From an uncultured Eubacteriales bacterium (GTDB lineage Bacteria; Bacillota; Clostridia; Christensenellales; Aristaeellaceae), in assembly GCA_900315675.1 (NCBI GenBank), contig OMZY01000002.1:1-64000 (forward strand): a DNA stretch of 64,000 nucleotides. Direction: 5' to 3'. A model generated the notes under the pieces. That model was not told the origin of the DNA. It saw only the letters and a program-made list of their open reading frames with translations, and did not search any database. Made by a program: the position numbers and the translations under genes. Positions within the stretch are counted from its first letter, which is position 1, and each line of letters opens with the position of its first letter. Of this stretch, positions 24,421 to 34,130 are shown in pieces.

Positions 24421-27400
24421 ATGAGCAATCTTGACGCGCAGTCTGTTTGCAGCAGACTGGAAGCTGACCAAACGCTGGCCACCCTGTTCGACATCCTCCG
24501 GGATTACGGAGAGGCGCCCGCCGCCTACTGGCTGGAAGGCGAACAGGAAAGAACCCGCTCCTATGCGGAAATGACCCTCCGGGCGGATGACTACGCCGCC
24601 TGCCTGAACTCCCTCGGTCTTGAAGAGGGCTGGATCGGCGTTGCCGTGGATACCTGCCACGACTGGCCGTCCCTGTACTGGGGCATCATGCGCTCCGGAC
24701 ATAACGCCCTGCTGCTGGACGCGTCCGCGCCCGACAGCGTGATCCAGGGCCTGCTGGATGAAGCGCACTGCCGCCAGGTCATTTCCCTGAAACCCAGGGC
24801 CCTGTCCGGCAACGTACACCAGATCGATTTCAAAACCATCCGGGAAGCTCCCCGCACCATTGGCTTTACCCCTGTATGGGGCGAATATACCGCCATGTGT
24901 ACCAGCGGCACCACCGGCACCAGCCGGATCTTTGCCTACAACAGCAAGGCAATCTGTGCCCAGGCGCTGAATGCCTATGAGCTTTTCAAGGTGAACCCCC
25001 GCATTATCCATCCTGTGAACACCGGGCGTAAAACCCTGGCCTTCCTGCCCTTCCACCATGTGCTGGGTTTCATGGGTAACATGGTCCTTTCCATGTTCAT
25101 GGGCACCGCCAACGTGTTCCTGCAGGATCGTACGCCCAATTCCATCCTGAACACCTGCCACCATTTCCCGCCGAACCTGCTGATCATGGTTCCCCTGGTG
25201 GGCAACAGCCTGGTCCGTTCCGTGGAAAAGGGACTGAAAAAAGAGAACAAGGCCAAGCAGAGCGCCTTTAAGACTTTGAAGGCCCTGTCCCTTGCCCGTC
25301 AGGCCATTTCTCCGGAAGCCGGCCTCCAGTGGGCCCAGAAGAAAGCCTTTGCCTCCCTTAACGAGCGGCTTATCGGCACCGAGGTGGACGTGGTCATCTT
25401 CGGCGGCAGCCATACGCCGACCGAAACCCTGCGCACCCTGAATGCGCTGGGCTACTACACCGTGACCGGTTACGGCATGACGGAAACCGCCATCAACGGT
25501 TTCGAAAGAGAGATGTCCCTCAAATACCGGCTGAACGGCTCCGTCGGTAAGCCCCTGCCCGCCGCAGAATACCGGATCGTTCCGGACAAGGAAGGCAGCA
25601 AAACCGGTGAACTTCAGGTCCGCGGCTCCGGCATTCATTCCGGCCGGGTCATTGACGGCCAGATTCTCCCGCCCGACACCGTCGATGACGGCTGGCTGCC
25701 CACCGGTGATATCGCCCAGCTGGACGCCACCGGCCGCCTGTACATCCGCGGCCGCCTGAAGGACGTCATCATCAACGAATCCGGCGAAAACGTCTATCCC
25801 GATGATATGGAAGACGCCTTCGCCGCCCTGAACGGCGTGGATCAGTTCTGCGTGGTGGGCTTACGCCGCAACCGCCGGGACAACAATGAAGACATCGTTC
25901 TGGTCATGAACGTCGGTGAAAACTATACTGATGACCAGTATCTGGACAAGCTGGCCGCGAAGGTGGCTGACGCCAACCGCAAGCTGCCCATCTACACCCA
26001 GCTGAACCGTGCCATCGTCACGCCCAACAAGCTGCCCCTGGTCAGCGGCATCAAGGTCAAGCGGATCGAGCTCAAGCGCATGTATGCGGAAGGTGAACTG
26101 ACCTACCGTGAGCTGGACCTCCACGGCCAGAACGTCGGCGCCGAAGTGGCTGCCGCGGCCCGCATCGAGACCAAGAGCGCGAAGCACGACGAAATTCTGA
26201 AGAAGGTCCGCACCATGTATGCGGAAGCGCTGGAGATCTCCGAAAGCGAGATCACCGACAATGCCAACTTCATTGAGGATCTCCAGGGCGACAGCCTCCA
26301 GGTGCTTTCCATTGCGCTGAAGGCCGAAGAGGAATGGGGCATTACCATTCCCGCTGAAGAATACGGTTCCTGCGCCACCGTGGCCGGTATGGCCCAGGTG
26401 GTGGAAACCCTGCTGGAAGGTCCCGCCGAAAGCGACAAGCCGAAGGAACGCGTCCCCGTCCGGCCCATCAGCCGTTTTGAGGACACGCCGGAATACAAGC
26501 ATTTCCTTGCGCGTCAGGAAGCCCTGGTCGGCAAGGGAGACAACCCCTACTTCGTCGCTCATGAATCTCCCCTCCTGGACACCGGCATCATCGACGGCAA
26601 GGAAGTCCTGGAGTTCGGTTCCTACAACTACGTAGGCATGTCCGGCCGGAAGGAAGTCAAGGACGCCGCCAAGGCCGCCATTGACAAGTACGGCACCAGC
26701 GCCAGCGGCAGCCGCCTGCTGGCCGGTGAAAAGCAGGTCCATAAGGACCTGGAAAAGGAAATCGCCGACTGGAAGCACACCGAGGACGCCATCGTCTGCG
26801 TCGGCGGTCACTCCACCAACGTGACCTTCGTCGGCAACTTCTGCGGCAAGAACGACCTGATCCTCTACGACGCGCTGGCCCACAACTCCATCGAGCAGGG
26901 CTGCAAGCTGTCCGACGCGACCTCCAGGCCTTTCCCCCACAGCGATACCGCTGCTCTGGAAACCATCCTGAAGAGCCAGCGTGCCTTCTACGAAAAGGTT
27001 CTGATTGTCATCGAAGGCGCCTACAGCATGGACGGCGATATCGCCCCCGTGCCGGAGTTTGTGCGGATCAAGAAGGAATACGGCTGCTTCCTCATGGTGG
27101 ATGAAGCCCACAGTGCCTGCGTCATCGGCAAGACCGGCGGCGGCGTGGATGAGTACTTCGGCCTGAACGGCGACGATATCGATATCAAGTACGGTACCCT
27201 GTCCAAAGGCCTGGGCACCTGCGGCGGCTACCTGGCCGGCAAGAAGTGCCTGATCGACTACCTGCGCTACAACATGCCCGGTTTCGTCTTCAGCGTCGGT
27301 ATTTCCCCCGCCCTGGCGGCCGGTTCCCTGGAAGCCATCCGCACCCTGCGGTCCCATCCGGAAATCATGGAGCACCTGCGCACTGCCATCAAGGCCTTCG

Positions 27401-27717
27401 CGGACAGCGCGCGGCGCCGTCACCTGGATATCTGCCTGGCCGGCGAAACCGCGGTTCTGCCGATCCTGGTCGGCAAGGATGAGGATGCCTGGTTCCTCTC
27501 CAACGAGCTGAAAAAGCGGGGCGTCAGCGTTCCGCCCGCCATGTATCCCGCCGTTCCCAAGGGCAAAGCCCGGTTGCGCTTCTGCGTGATCAGCGAGCAT
27601 AAGCCCGAGCAGATTGAAAAGGCGCTGGATATCCTGGAAGCCACTGCCCGCGAATACGGCATCGAGCTTCCCCGCCGCAACTATGACAAGGCGGAAGATC
27701 CGACTCCGGTTCTGTAA
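24421..27717 (+). CDS. AMP-ligase / acyl carrier protein / alpha-oxoamine synthase fusion
   Basis: This 1098-residue protein joins three enzymes. Residues 1-565 are an ANL adenylate-forming ligase: TSGTTGTS (161-168), YGMTET (351-356), TGD (428-430) and the hinge GRLKDVI (444-450). Residues about 588-668 are an acyl carrier protein with the attachment serine S625 in GDSL. Residues about 685-1085 are a PLP alpha-oxoamine synthase (BioF/KBL/SPT family): GSYNYVGM (733-740), DEAHS (894-898) and the PLP lysine K929 in TLSKGLG. The order suggests that a carboxylic acid is adenylated, loaded on the carrier and condensed with an amino acid, releasing CO2. Sphingoid-base-like or aminoketone products would fit. 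AAGGAGG precedes the ATG; it has its own promoter and terminator. Confidence 0.88.
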   Translation: MSNLDAQSVCSRLEADQTLATLFDILRDYGEAPAAYWLEGEQERTRSYAEMTLRADDYAACLNSLGLEEGWIGVAVDTCHDWPSLYWGIMRSGHNALLLDASAPDSVIQGLLDEAHCRQVISLKPRALSGNVHQIDFKTIREAPRTIGFTPVWGEYTAMCTSGTTGTSRIFAYNSKAICAQALNAYELFKVNPRIIHPVNTGRKTLAFLPFHHVLGFMGNMVLSMFMGTANVFLQDRTPNSILNTCHHFPPNLLIMVPLVGNSLVRSVEKGLKKENKAKQSAFKTLKALSLARQAISPEAGLQWAQKKAFASLNERLIGTEVDVVIFGGSHTPTETLRTLNALGYYTVTGYGMTETAINGFEREMSLKYRLNGSVGKPLPAAEYRIVPDKEGSKTGELQVRGSGIHSGRVIDGQILPPDTVDDGWLPTGDIAQLDATGRLYIRGRLKDVIINESGENVYPDDMEDAFAALNGVDQFCVVGLRRNRRDNNEDIVLVMNVGENYTDDQYLDKLAAKVADANRKLPIYTQLNRAIVTPNKLPLVSGIKVKRIELKRMYAEGELTYRELDLHGQNVGAEVAAAARIETKSAKHDEILKKVRTMYAEALEISESEITDNANFIEDLQGDSLQVLSIALKAEEEWGITIPAEEYGSCATVAGMAQVVETLLEGPAESDKPKERVPVRPISRFEDTPEYKHFLARQEALVGKGDNPYFVAHESPLLDTGIIDGKEVLEFGSYNYVGMSGRKEVKDAAKAAIDKYGTSASGSRLLAGEKQVHKDLEKEIADWKHTEDAIVCVGGHSTNVTFVGNFCGKNDLILYDALAHNSIEQGCKLSDATSRPFPHSDTAALETILKSQRAFYEKVLIVIEGAYSMDGDIAPVPEFVRIKKEYGCFLMVDEAHSACVIGKTGGGVDEYFGLNGDDIDIKYGTLSKGLGTCGGYLAGKKCLIDYLRYNMPGFVFSVGISPALAAGSLEAIRTLRSHPEIMEHLRTAIKAFADSARRRHLDICLAGETAVLPILVGKDEDAWFLSNELKKRGVSVPPAMYPAVPKGKARLRFCVISEHKPEQIEKALDILEATAREYGIELPRRNYDKAEDPTPVL

Positions 27718-27737
27718 TCCCAAGCATCAACAATCAA

Positions 27738-27767
27738 ACGAGGCTGCCAGATGGCAGCCTCGTTTTA
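27738..27767 (+). terminator. Terminator of the three-module synthase gene
   Basis: ACGAGGCTGCC pairs with GGCAGCCTCGT (11 bp, AGAT loop) followed by TTTTA, 20 bases after the stop codon. Confidence 0.88.
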
Positions 27768-27815
27768 ATAGTTATCAGTAATGAGTGTAAAGTGAAGAGT
27801 TGCCGCAACGGCGGC
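27768..27815. repeat. AT-rich tract plus short GC hairpin
   Basis: TAATGAGTGTAAAGTGAAGAGT (split as 27779-27800) is followed by a small CCGC/GCGG hairpin. It resembles the boundary tracts elsewhere, more degenerate. Confidence 0.4.
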
Positions 27816-27837
27816 GGCCCCGCTTTATATCTGTCCT

Positions 27838-29706
27838 TTATTCCGCGTTTTTCATTACCTGCTGCTTATGCAGCCACACCTGCAGCACTGCCACATCCGC
27901 CGGATTTACGCCGGGAATCCGGCCCGCCGCTCCCAGGGAAACCGGCTTCTGCTTATCCAGCTTCTGCCGGGCCTCCAGGCGGAGATGCTCAATCTCCGCG
28001 TAGCAGATATCCTTCGGCAGCAGGGTTTCTTCCATCATCCTGGCCTGCCGGATCATGTGCGCTTCCTTTTCCAGGTAGCCCGCGTATTTCACGGATATTT
28101 CCGCCTGCTCTGCCACAGCGGGGGATACCTCCGCCCACTCCGGCCGGAGTTCTGTCAGGTCCCGCAAGGTGATCTCCGGCCGCTTCAGCAGGTCTTCCGC
28201 CTTCAGGGATCCGGCCGCTTCCGGCTGGCCCTTTTCCTTCAGCAGGCTGTTCAGTTTTTCTCCCGGTGCGAAGCGGGTGGTTTCCAGCTGCCGGATCAGC
28301 TCCGCCGTTTGCTCCCGTTTTCTCAGGGTCCTCTCCAGCCGTTCCTCCGTGGCCAGGCCGGCCTTATAGCCGATCTCCGTGAGCCGCAGGTCCGCGTTAT
28401 CCTGGCGCAGGTACAACCGGTGTTCCGCCCGGGAGGTCATCATCCGGTAAGGTTCATCCGTTCCCTTGGTGGTCAGGTCGTCTGTCAGCACGCCGATGTA
28501 CGCCATGTCCCGGGTCAGCAGGATCTGTTCCCTTCCCTGCAGCTCCAGGGCGGCGTTCATGCCGGCCAGCAAGCCCTGGCAGGCCGCTTCCTCATATCCG
28601 CTGGTACCGTTGATCTGTCCGGCGAAGAACAGTCCGCCGATGCGCAGGCTTTCCAGCGTCGGCCTCAGTTCCAGCGAGTCAATGCAGTCATATTCAATCG
28701 CGTAGCCCAGCCGGGTAAAGTCGCAGTGCCTCAGTCCCGGGATTGTCCGGTACATTTCCCACTGCACGTCCTCCGGCATGGAGGTGCTCATGCCCTGCAC
28801 ATACCATTCCCGGCTTTCCCGACCTTCCGGTTCCAGGAAGATCTGGTGCCGGTCCTTGTCCGCAAAACGGACCACTTTATCTTCAATGCTCGGGCAGTAC
28901 CGGGGGCCGATGCCGTGGATTTTGCCGCTGTACAGCGGTGCCCGGTGCAGGTTGTCCAGGATGATTTTGTGCGTTTCCGGCGTGGTCCAGGTCAGATAGC
29001 AGCTGTAGGTGTTCTCCAGCTTCCGGTCTGTCAGGAAGGAGAAGGGCACCACCGGGTCGTCGCCTTTCTGTTCCTGCATCTCGTCAAAGTCGATGGTTCT
29101 TACGTCCACCCGGGCCGGAGTGCCGGTTTTGTACCGGCGCAGGGAAAAGCCCAGCTCCGTCAGGCTGGCGGAAAGCTCGGAGGCATTCATCAGGCCCTGG
29201 GGGCCGCCGTCATGCCGATGTTCGCCAATGATGATGCTTCCCTTCAGGTAAACGCCGGTAGCTACCACCACCGCCCGGCACGGGATCCGTGCACCGGTCA
29301 CCGTTGTCACCGCCGTCACCCGTCCGTTTTCCGTCTCAATGGAGGCTGCTTCGCCCTGCCGGACCGTCAGCCGGTCCTGGGTCATTAAAGCCCGGCGCAT
29401 CCGGTTCTGGTACGCCTGCTTGTCCGCCTGCGCGCGCAGGGAATGAACCGCCGGGCCCTTCCCCGTGTTCAGCATCCGGCTCTGCAGGAACGTGTCATCA
29501 ATCGCCAGGCCCATTTCCCCGCCAAGGGCATCCAGTTCGCGAACCAGATGCCCCTTGGCAGAGCCGCCGATCACCGGGTTACAGGCCATCAGCGCTATGC
29601 CGTCCATATTCAGTGTTAACAGAAGTGTATCGATACCCATTCGCGCGGCGGCAAGGGCTGCTTCACAGCCCGCGTGCCCCGCGCCGATTACTATGAGGTC
29701 TGCCAT
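27838..29706 (-). CDS. mnmG: tRNA wobble-uridine modification enzyme MnmG
   Basis: This 622-residue FAD protein is MnmG (GidA), which with MnmE adds the carboxymethylaminomethyl group to wobble uridine of certain tRNAs. It has the N-terminal Rossmann GAGHAGCEAA (8-17), the family block PVIGGSAKGHLVRELDALGG (about 44-63), and the later QINGTSGYEEAACQGL signature. Length is that of the family. The start lies three bases after the stop of the secreted Ig-like protein gene, so it is translationally coupled to an unrelated upstream gene. mnmE is not in the window. Confidence 0.95.
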   Translation of the reverse strand: MADLIVIGAGHAGCEAALAAARMGIDTLLLTLNMDGIALMACNPVIGGSAKGHLVRELDALGGEMGLAIDDTFLQSRMLNTGKGPAVHSLRAQADKQAYQNRMRRALMTQDRLTVRQGEAASIETENGRVTAVTTVTGARIPCRAVVVATGVYLKGSIIIGEHRHDGGPQGLMNASELSASLTELGFSLRRYKTGTPARVDVRTIDFDEMQEQKGDDPVVPFSFLTDRKLENTYSCYLTWTTPETHKIILDNLHRAPLYSGKIHGIGPRYCPSIEDKVVRFADKDRHQIFLEPEGRESREWYVQGMSTSMPEDVQWEMYRTIPGLRHCDFTRLGYAIEYDCIDSLELRPTLESLRIGGLFFAGQINGTSGYEEAACQGLLAGMNAALELQGREQILLTRDMAYIGVLTDDLTTKGTDEPYRMMTSRAEHRLYLRQDNADLRLTEIGYKAGLATEERLERTLRKREQTAELIRQLETTRFAPGEKLNSLLKEKGQPEAAGSLKAEDLLKRPEITLRDLTELRPEWAEVSPAVAEQAEISVKYAGYLEKEAHMIRQARMMEETLLPKDICYAEIEHLRLEARQKLDKQKPVSLGAAGRIPGVNPADVAVLQVWLHKQQVMKNAE

Positions 29707-29709
29707 CTT

Positions 29710-31776
29710 TTATCCCACACCCTGACCAGGATTGTTATAGTTATAGTTGAGCGTTGTCCACTGCACCGGCAGCTGATCCGCTTCGGGAATGTACCAGGTA
29801 TATCCGTCGCTGTCCTTCCAGCTGAGAATTGTCAGTTTCAGCGAACCGATCGGAATATCAGCTTCGAAGTTGTTGAAGCGGAATGCGCCGTGGGCCGTCC
29901 TTTCATACGGTGCCAGAACGAAGGGATAATCTCCCTCGAAGAAGGTGCTTTCGCCGTCCGTGTTGCAGATCATGGGATTACCGTCCAGGTCGAAGCATTC
30001 AATCCTGAAATGTATATTCTCCAGGGTGAGATCCTGGCTCATGTTCCGCAGGGTAATCCGGATGCTCTGGCCATTGTCAGCCGCCAGGCCTTCCACCAGC
30101 ACCGCTTCGTTGAAGTTTCCGACCCTGATCCGGGTGGAGGCGGAATAACCGCCGTCCTCCGTGTAGGTATACACGGTTGTTGTGCCGAGGTTGATACCGC
30201 TGACCAGGCCCGTGCTCGTTCCGTTGGAACGGACCGAAGCAATGCTTTCATCCTCGGAAGCCCAGGTGACCCGCTGGTTGTTGGCGTTCTTCGGCTGCAC
30301 CACCGCACGTACGTTCGACGCGCCGCCCCGCTGCACATAGTACAGATCACGCTGCATTGCCACGCCGGTTACCGGCTGGATCACGGTCACCTTCACGCTC
30401 CCCTGCTTCTTGGAAGCGTCCTGTGCCGTAGCGGTAATGGTTGCCACGCCGCGGCCCACTGCTGTTACGACGCCGTTGGCGTCCACTGTGGCCACCTTCG
30501 GTGCCTGGCTCTTGAAGGTCAGTCCCTTGTTGGTCGCGTCATCCGGCTGTACGCTCCATTTCAGCTGGCCGCTTTCCCCGGTCTTCAGCGTCAGTTCCGA
30601 AGAATCGTTTACATTCACAATCTTCGTCACCAGCTGGCTGACGGTTACGGTTGCGGAAGCCGAAACGTCCGGATTGGAATTGCTGGTACAGGTCACGGTA
30701 CAGACGCCTGCCTTCACGCCGGTAATCTGACCGTTGCGCACCGTGGCAATGGAACTGTCGGAGGTGGACCAGGTCACCGTCTTGTCGTTGGCTTCCGCAG
30801 GCAGCACCTGGATCTTCGCCTGCGCCGTCCGGCCCACAACCACGGGGATATCCGCCTGCGTAAAGTTGATCCCGGTCACCGGCTGCGTCACGGTAATCTG
30901 CACCGTACCCGTTGCCTTTGATCCGTCCAGCGCCGTCGCGGTGATGGTTGCCGTTCCCTTCTTGATGCCCGTTACCATACCGCTTTCGTCTACCGTCGCC
31001 ACGTTCGGAGTCTTGGAGCTCCATGTCACTTCCGTCATGGAAGCGTTATCCGGGGAACAGATCGCGTCCAGTTCCATTCTGGATCCGGCCGCCACTTTCT
31101 TGTCTCCCGCGTCAATCGTGATCTTCTTCACCGGCTGGATAACCATCACCCGGAAGGTTTCCGTCACTTCCGGATTCTGCACGCTCTGCACCACCAGATC
31201 GCACTCACCCCGCTGTACCGCCTTCAGGTTGGTTCCGGTAATCCGGGCCACTCCCGCGTCGGACGTGGTATAGGTAACCTTCCGGCTCGAAGCGTCTTCC
31301 GGTGTGCAGGTCGCCGCCAGCGGAGCCACCGCGCCCGCCGGAATCACCAGCACCTGATGCTCTGTCGGTCCTTTCAGCAATCCGGCCACTGCCGGATGAT
31401 CCGGATCGTAAACCGAAAGCTTCACCGTGCTCAGCGTTACCTTCTGTACGGCGCGCAGCACGTGTACGGTCAGTTTGGTCTGGCCGACGCGTTTGCCGTT
31501 CCGCATCAGGGAGGCGGTGATTTCCGTGTCGCCCTTGCTCAGGGCCGTAATCGTTCCGTCCTCGGAAACGCTCGCCACGTTTGCCTTTCTGCTGGCAAAT
31601 ACGACCTCGCCGTCTCCGGCATAATTGCCTTCCCTTCGTACTGTCGCCTGCAGGGTTTCACCCTCAAAGAGCTGAACTGATTTTTCTGTAAAAAGAAAAA
31701 CATTGGCCGCCATCGCAGGGATCACAATACCTGCACACAGCAGTATCACCAACAAACAGGACAAAGCCTTTTTCAT
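29710..31776 (-). CDS. Secreted protein with tandem Ig-like (BIG2) domains
   Basis: This 688-residue protein has a signal peptide (residues 1-23, ending AMA) and about seven bacterial Ig-like (BIG2) repeats with the recurring pattern VTWxSxxxxVATVxxxGxVTxxxxGxxTITAT. A different beta-rich C-terminal domain follows (about 560-688), similar to DUF5780. No sortase motif, SLH domain or transmembrane tail is visible, so it is either released or held non-covalently. Such proteins usually act in adhesion or as surface scaffolds. The start at 31776 follows AGAGGGGA. Confidence 0.85.
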   Translation of the reverse strand: MKKALSCLLVILLCAGIVIPAMAANVFLFTEKSVQLFEGETLQATVRREGNYAGDGEVVFASRKANVASVSEDGTITALSKGDTEITASLMRNGKRVGQTKLTVHVLRAVQKVTLSTVKLSVYDPDHPAVAGLLKGPTEHQVLVIPAGAVAPLAATCTPEDASSRKVTYTTSDAGVARITGTNLKAVQRGECDLVVQSVQNPEVTETFRVMVIQPVKKITIDAGDKKVAAGSRMELDAICSPDNASMTEVTWSSKTPNVATVDESGMVTGIKKGTATITATALDGSKATGTVQITVTQPVTGINFTQADIPVVVGRTAQAKIQVLPAEANDKTVTWSTSDSSIATVRNGQITGVKAGVCTVTCTSNSNPDVSASATVTVSQLVTKIVNVNDSSELTLKTGESGQLKWSVQPDDATNKGLTFKSQAPKVATVDANGVVTAVGRGVATITATAQDASKKQGSVKVTVIQPVTGVAMQRDLYYVQRGGASNVRAVVQPKNANNQRVTWASEDESIASVRSNGTSTGLVSGINLGTTTVYTYTEDGGYSASTRIRVGNFNEAVLVEGLAADNGQSIRITLRNMSQDLTLENIHFRIECFDLDGNPMICNTDGESTFFEGDYPFVLAPYERTAHGAFRFNNFEADIPIGSLKLTILSWKDSDGYTWYIPEADQLPVQWTTLNYNYNNPGQGVG

Positions 31777-31837
31777 TCTGAATCCCCTCTTTCCAAAGCG
31801 TTTCCGGTTTTTTCTTTCCGTTTCCCGGGTGATAATA

Positions 31838-31868
31838 CAACGGAAGGCCTTTGCCGATCCTTCCGTTG
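31838..31868 (-). terminator. Stem-loop between ireB and the Ig-like protein gene
   Basis: CAACGGAAGG pairs with CCTTCCGTTG (10 bp). A second inverted repeat, ACGGTG/CACCGT, lies at 31886-31907. Together they probably separate ireB from the downstream gene. Confidence 0.55.
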
Positions 31869-31919
31869 TCGTTTTCCATTTGAAAACGGTGCCGTTATAC
31901 GACACCGTGCAGCAACGGA

Positions 31920-32174
31920 TTAATGCGTGTCCAGATAAGACCGGACCAGCTCTTCCAGTATTTCGTCCCTTTCAAGGCGGCAGATCAGGCTTCTGGCGGA
32001 ATTGTAACTGGTGATGTAGGTCGGTTCTCCGGTCACCAGGTACCCCACCAGCTGGGTAATCGGATCATACCCCTTCGTCTGCAGGGCTTTATATACATAC
32101 ATCAGAATATCATGTGCCTCGTTGCCTGTTCCCACAATCGGATCCATTTTATGGGTGTTGAACAGTTCTTCCAT
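31920..32174 (-). CDS. ireB: IreB-family regulatory phosphoprotein
   Basis: This 84-residue protein matches the IreB (UPF0297) family, known in Enterococcus as a substrate of the serine/threonine kinase IreK that tunes cephalosporin resistance. The family pattern is visible: [44 protein letters not shown] (in pieces). The ATG at 32174 follows AAGGAGG; the longer frame is excluded. The usual ruvX-like (yqgF) neighbour is absent from this window. Confidence 0.92.
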   Translation of the reverse strand: MEELFNTHKMDPIVGTGNEAHDILMYVYKALQTKGYDPITQLVGYLVTGEPTYITSYNSARSLICRLERDEILEELVRSYLDTH

Positions 32175-32207
32175 CCTGAATCCTCCTTCATCTGGGCCGT
32201 TTTTAGT

Positions 32208-32237
32208 ATTATACAACATCCTGTGTGGTAAAGACAA
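32208..32237 (-). promoter_or_regulatory. Promoter of ireB
   Basis: Reverse strand: TTGTCT (32237-32232), 18-bp spacer, TATAAT (32213-32208). It lies back to back with the glnS promoter. Confidence 0.7.
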
Positions 32238-32281
32238 TACTTTCCTTGTACACTTTCATTGGATACGCAGGGAACTTTTTC

Positions 32282-32311
32282 TTGCTTCTCTTATCATATT
32301 AATTGTATAAT
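32282..32311 (+). promoter_or_regulatory. Promoter of the glnS-gltX operon
   Basis: TTGCTT (32282-32287), 18-bp spacer, TATAAT (32306-32311). The leader is about 93 bases and contains the AT-rich tract at 32371-32393. Confidence 0.65.
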
Positions 32312-32370
32312 GTAATGTACATCTTCAGTTACAGCCCCTGTTGTTTCTGAATGTGAGACAAACCAATATT

Positions 32371-32393
32371 CTGCATTATGAATTGTGAATTGT
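32371..32393. repeat. AT-rich boundary tract
   Basis: GCATTATGAATTGTGAATTG-type repeats lie just before the glnS ribosome-binding site, one of the dispersed boundary tracts. Confidence 0.5.
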
Positions 32394-32410
32394 CAGAAGG
32401 AGTCTTCGCC

Positions 32411-34099
32411 ATGGAAGAGACAAATGCCCGCAGCAACTTTATCTGGGACGCGATCGAGAAGGATCTGGAGGATAAGCGTTATACGGAGATCCACACCCGT
32501 TTCCCTCCCGAACCCAACGGATATATGCATATTGGCCACTGCAAGGCCCTGATCATGGACTTCCTGACCGCGGAAAAATTCGGCGGCAAGTGCAACCTGC
32601 GCTTTGACGATACGAACCCTGCCAAGGAAGATACCGAATATGTCGAGGCCATCAAGCGGGATATCCACTGGCTGGGCTTCCACTGGACCGGCGGCGAATT
32701 CTACGCCTCCGATTACTATGATAAGTGCTATGAGATTGCTGAGGAGTGGATCCGCCGCGGCCTGGCCTATGTGGATGAACTCAGCAAGGATGAAATGCGG
32801 GAATACCGCGGCACCCTGACCGAGCCGGGCAAAAACAGTCCCTGGCGCGACCGTCCCGCAGAGGAAAGCCTGGATCTCTTCCGCCGCATGAAGGCAGGTG
32901 AATTCCCGGAAGGCAGCAAAACCCTGCGCATGAAGATCGACATGGCCTCCCCCAACATCGTTATGCGGGATCCTGCCATGTACCGCATCCTGTACAAGGA
33001 GCACTGGCGCACCGGTAACAAGTGGTGCATCTACCCCATGTACGATTTCTCCCATCCCATCGGCGACGCGCTGGAAGGCATCAGCCATTCCATGTGCTCC
33101 CTGGAATATGAGATCCACCGTCCCCTCTATGACTGGGTCGTGGAAAAGAGTGCGGACATGCTGCCCGCCCGTCCCCGCCAGATCGAGTTTTCCCGCCTGA
33201 ACATGACCGGCACGGTCATGTCCAAGCGTTACCTCCGCCAGCTGGTGGAGGGTGGCTATGTGGCCGGCTGGGATGATCCCCGGATGCCCACCCTTTCCGC
33301 CATGCGCCGCCGCGGCTATCCCGCCATGGCCATCCGCAATTTCGTGGATACCATCGGCATGAGCAAGGCGGACTCCACTGTGGACTACGCCGTACTGGAG
33401 CATTGCGTCCGCGACGTGCTGGGTGAAACCTCCCTCCGCGCCATGGCTGTGCTCAATCCCCTGAAGGTGGTCCTGACCAACTGGCCGGAAGGCGAAACCA
33501 AAACGGTTACCCTGGAAAATCACCCGGATCATCCGGAACTGGGCGAACGTACCCTCACCTTCGGCCGGGAGCTGTATATCGAGCAGGAGGACTTCATGGA
33601 AGTCCCGGTCAAAAAGTATCAGCGGATGTTCCCCGGCAACGAGGTCCGTCTCAAGGGCGCCTACATCGTCCGCTGCGACGACTGTGTGAAGGACGCGGAC
33701 GGCAATGTGGTCGAAGTGCACTGCACCGTGGACCTGGATTCCTTCTCCGGCAGTGCCGGCGCGGATCGGAAGATCAAGGGCAAGACCCTGCACTGGGTCC
33801 CCGTGAATGACTGTGTTCCCTTCGAAGCCCGGCTCTATGAGCCGCTTCTGAATGACGATATGGGCGAAGACGAGGAAGAGGAAGTCGACAAGAAAGACTT
33901 TATCTCCCGCCTCAATCCCGAAAGCCTGAAGGTTTGCCGCGGCTATGCTGAAAATGTCATTGCCGAAGCGGAAACCGGAACCTCTTTCCAGTTCCTGCGT
34001 ACCGGCTATTTCTGCAAGGATCCGGATTCCACCGACGCCCTGCCGGTTTATAACCGTACCGTAGGCCTGCGCGATTCTTTTGCAAAGCAGGCTAAATAA
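32411..34099 (+). CDS. glnS: Glutaminyl-tRNA synthetase
   Basis: This 562-residue class I synthetase charges tRNA-Gln directly with glutamine. It has PEPNGYMHIGH (HIGH signature at 40-43), the RFDDTNP and YDFSHPIGDALEGISHS active-site blocks, and VMSKRYL as the KMSKS loop; the C-terminal anticodon-binding beta-barrels follow. The ATG at 32411 is nine bases after AAGGAG, so the longer frame is not used. It is followed by gltX 31 bases downstream. Its presence means this organism need not rely on the amidotransferase route for Gln-tRNA. Confidence 0.95.
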   Translation: MEETNARSNFIWDAIEKDLEDKRYTEIHTRFPPEPNGYMHIGHCKALIMDFLTAEKFGGKCNLRFDDTNPAKEDTEYVEAIKRDIHWLGFHWTGGEFYASDYYDKCYEIAEEWIRRGLAYVDELSKDEMREYRGTLTEPGKNSPWRDRPAEESLDLFRRMKAGEFPEGSKTLRMKIDMASPNIVMRDPAMYRILYKEHWRTGNKWCIYPMYDFSHPIGDALEGISHSMCSLEYEIHRPLYDWVVEKSADMLPARPRQIEFSRLNMTGTVMSKRYLRQLVEGGYVAGWDDPRMPTLSAMRRRGYPAMAIRNFVDTIGMSKADSTVDYAVLEHCVRDVLGETSLRAMAVLNPLKVVLTNWPEGETKTVTLENHPDHPELGERTLTFGRELYIEQEDFMEVPVKKYQRMFPGNEVRLKGAYIVRCDDCVKDADGNVVEVHCTVDLDSFSGSAGADRKIKGKTLHWVPVNDCVPFEARLYEPLLNDDMGEDEEEEVDKKDFISRLNPESLKVCRGYAENVIAEAETGTSFQFLRTGYFCKDPDSTDALPVYNRTVGLRDSFAKQAK

Positions 34100-34130
34100 A
34101 CATTATGAATTTCGATAACCGGAGGTTATT

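Noticed and set aside
25861-27723. 620-codon open frame antisense to the three-module synthase
   Set aside because: It lies wholly opposite a well-supported gene with motifs, has no ribosome-binding site, and its translation is low-complexity G/V/A/D. It is a GC-bias shadow.
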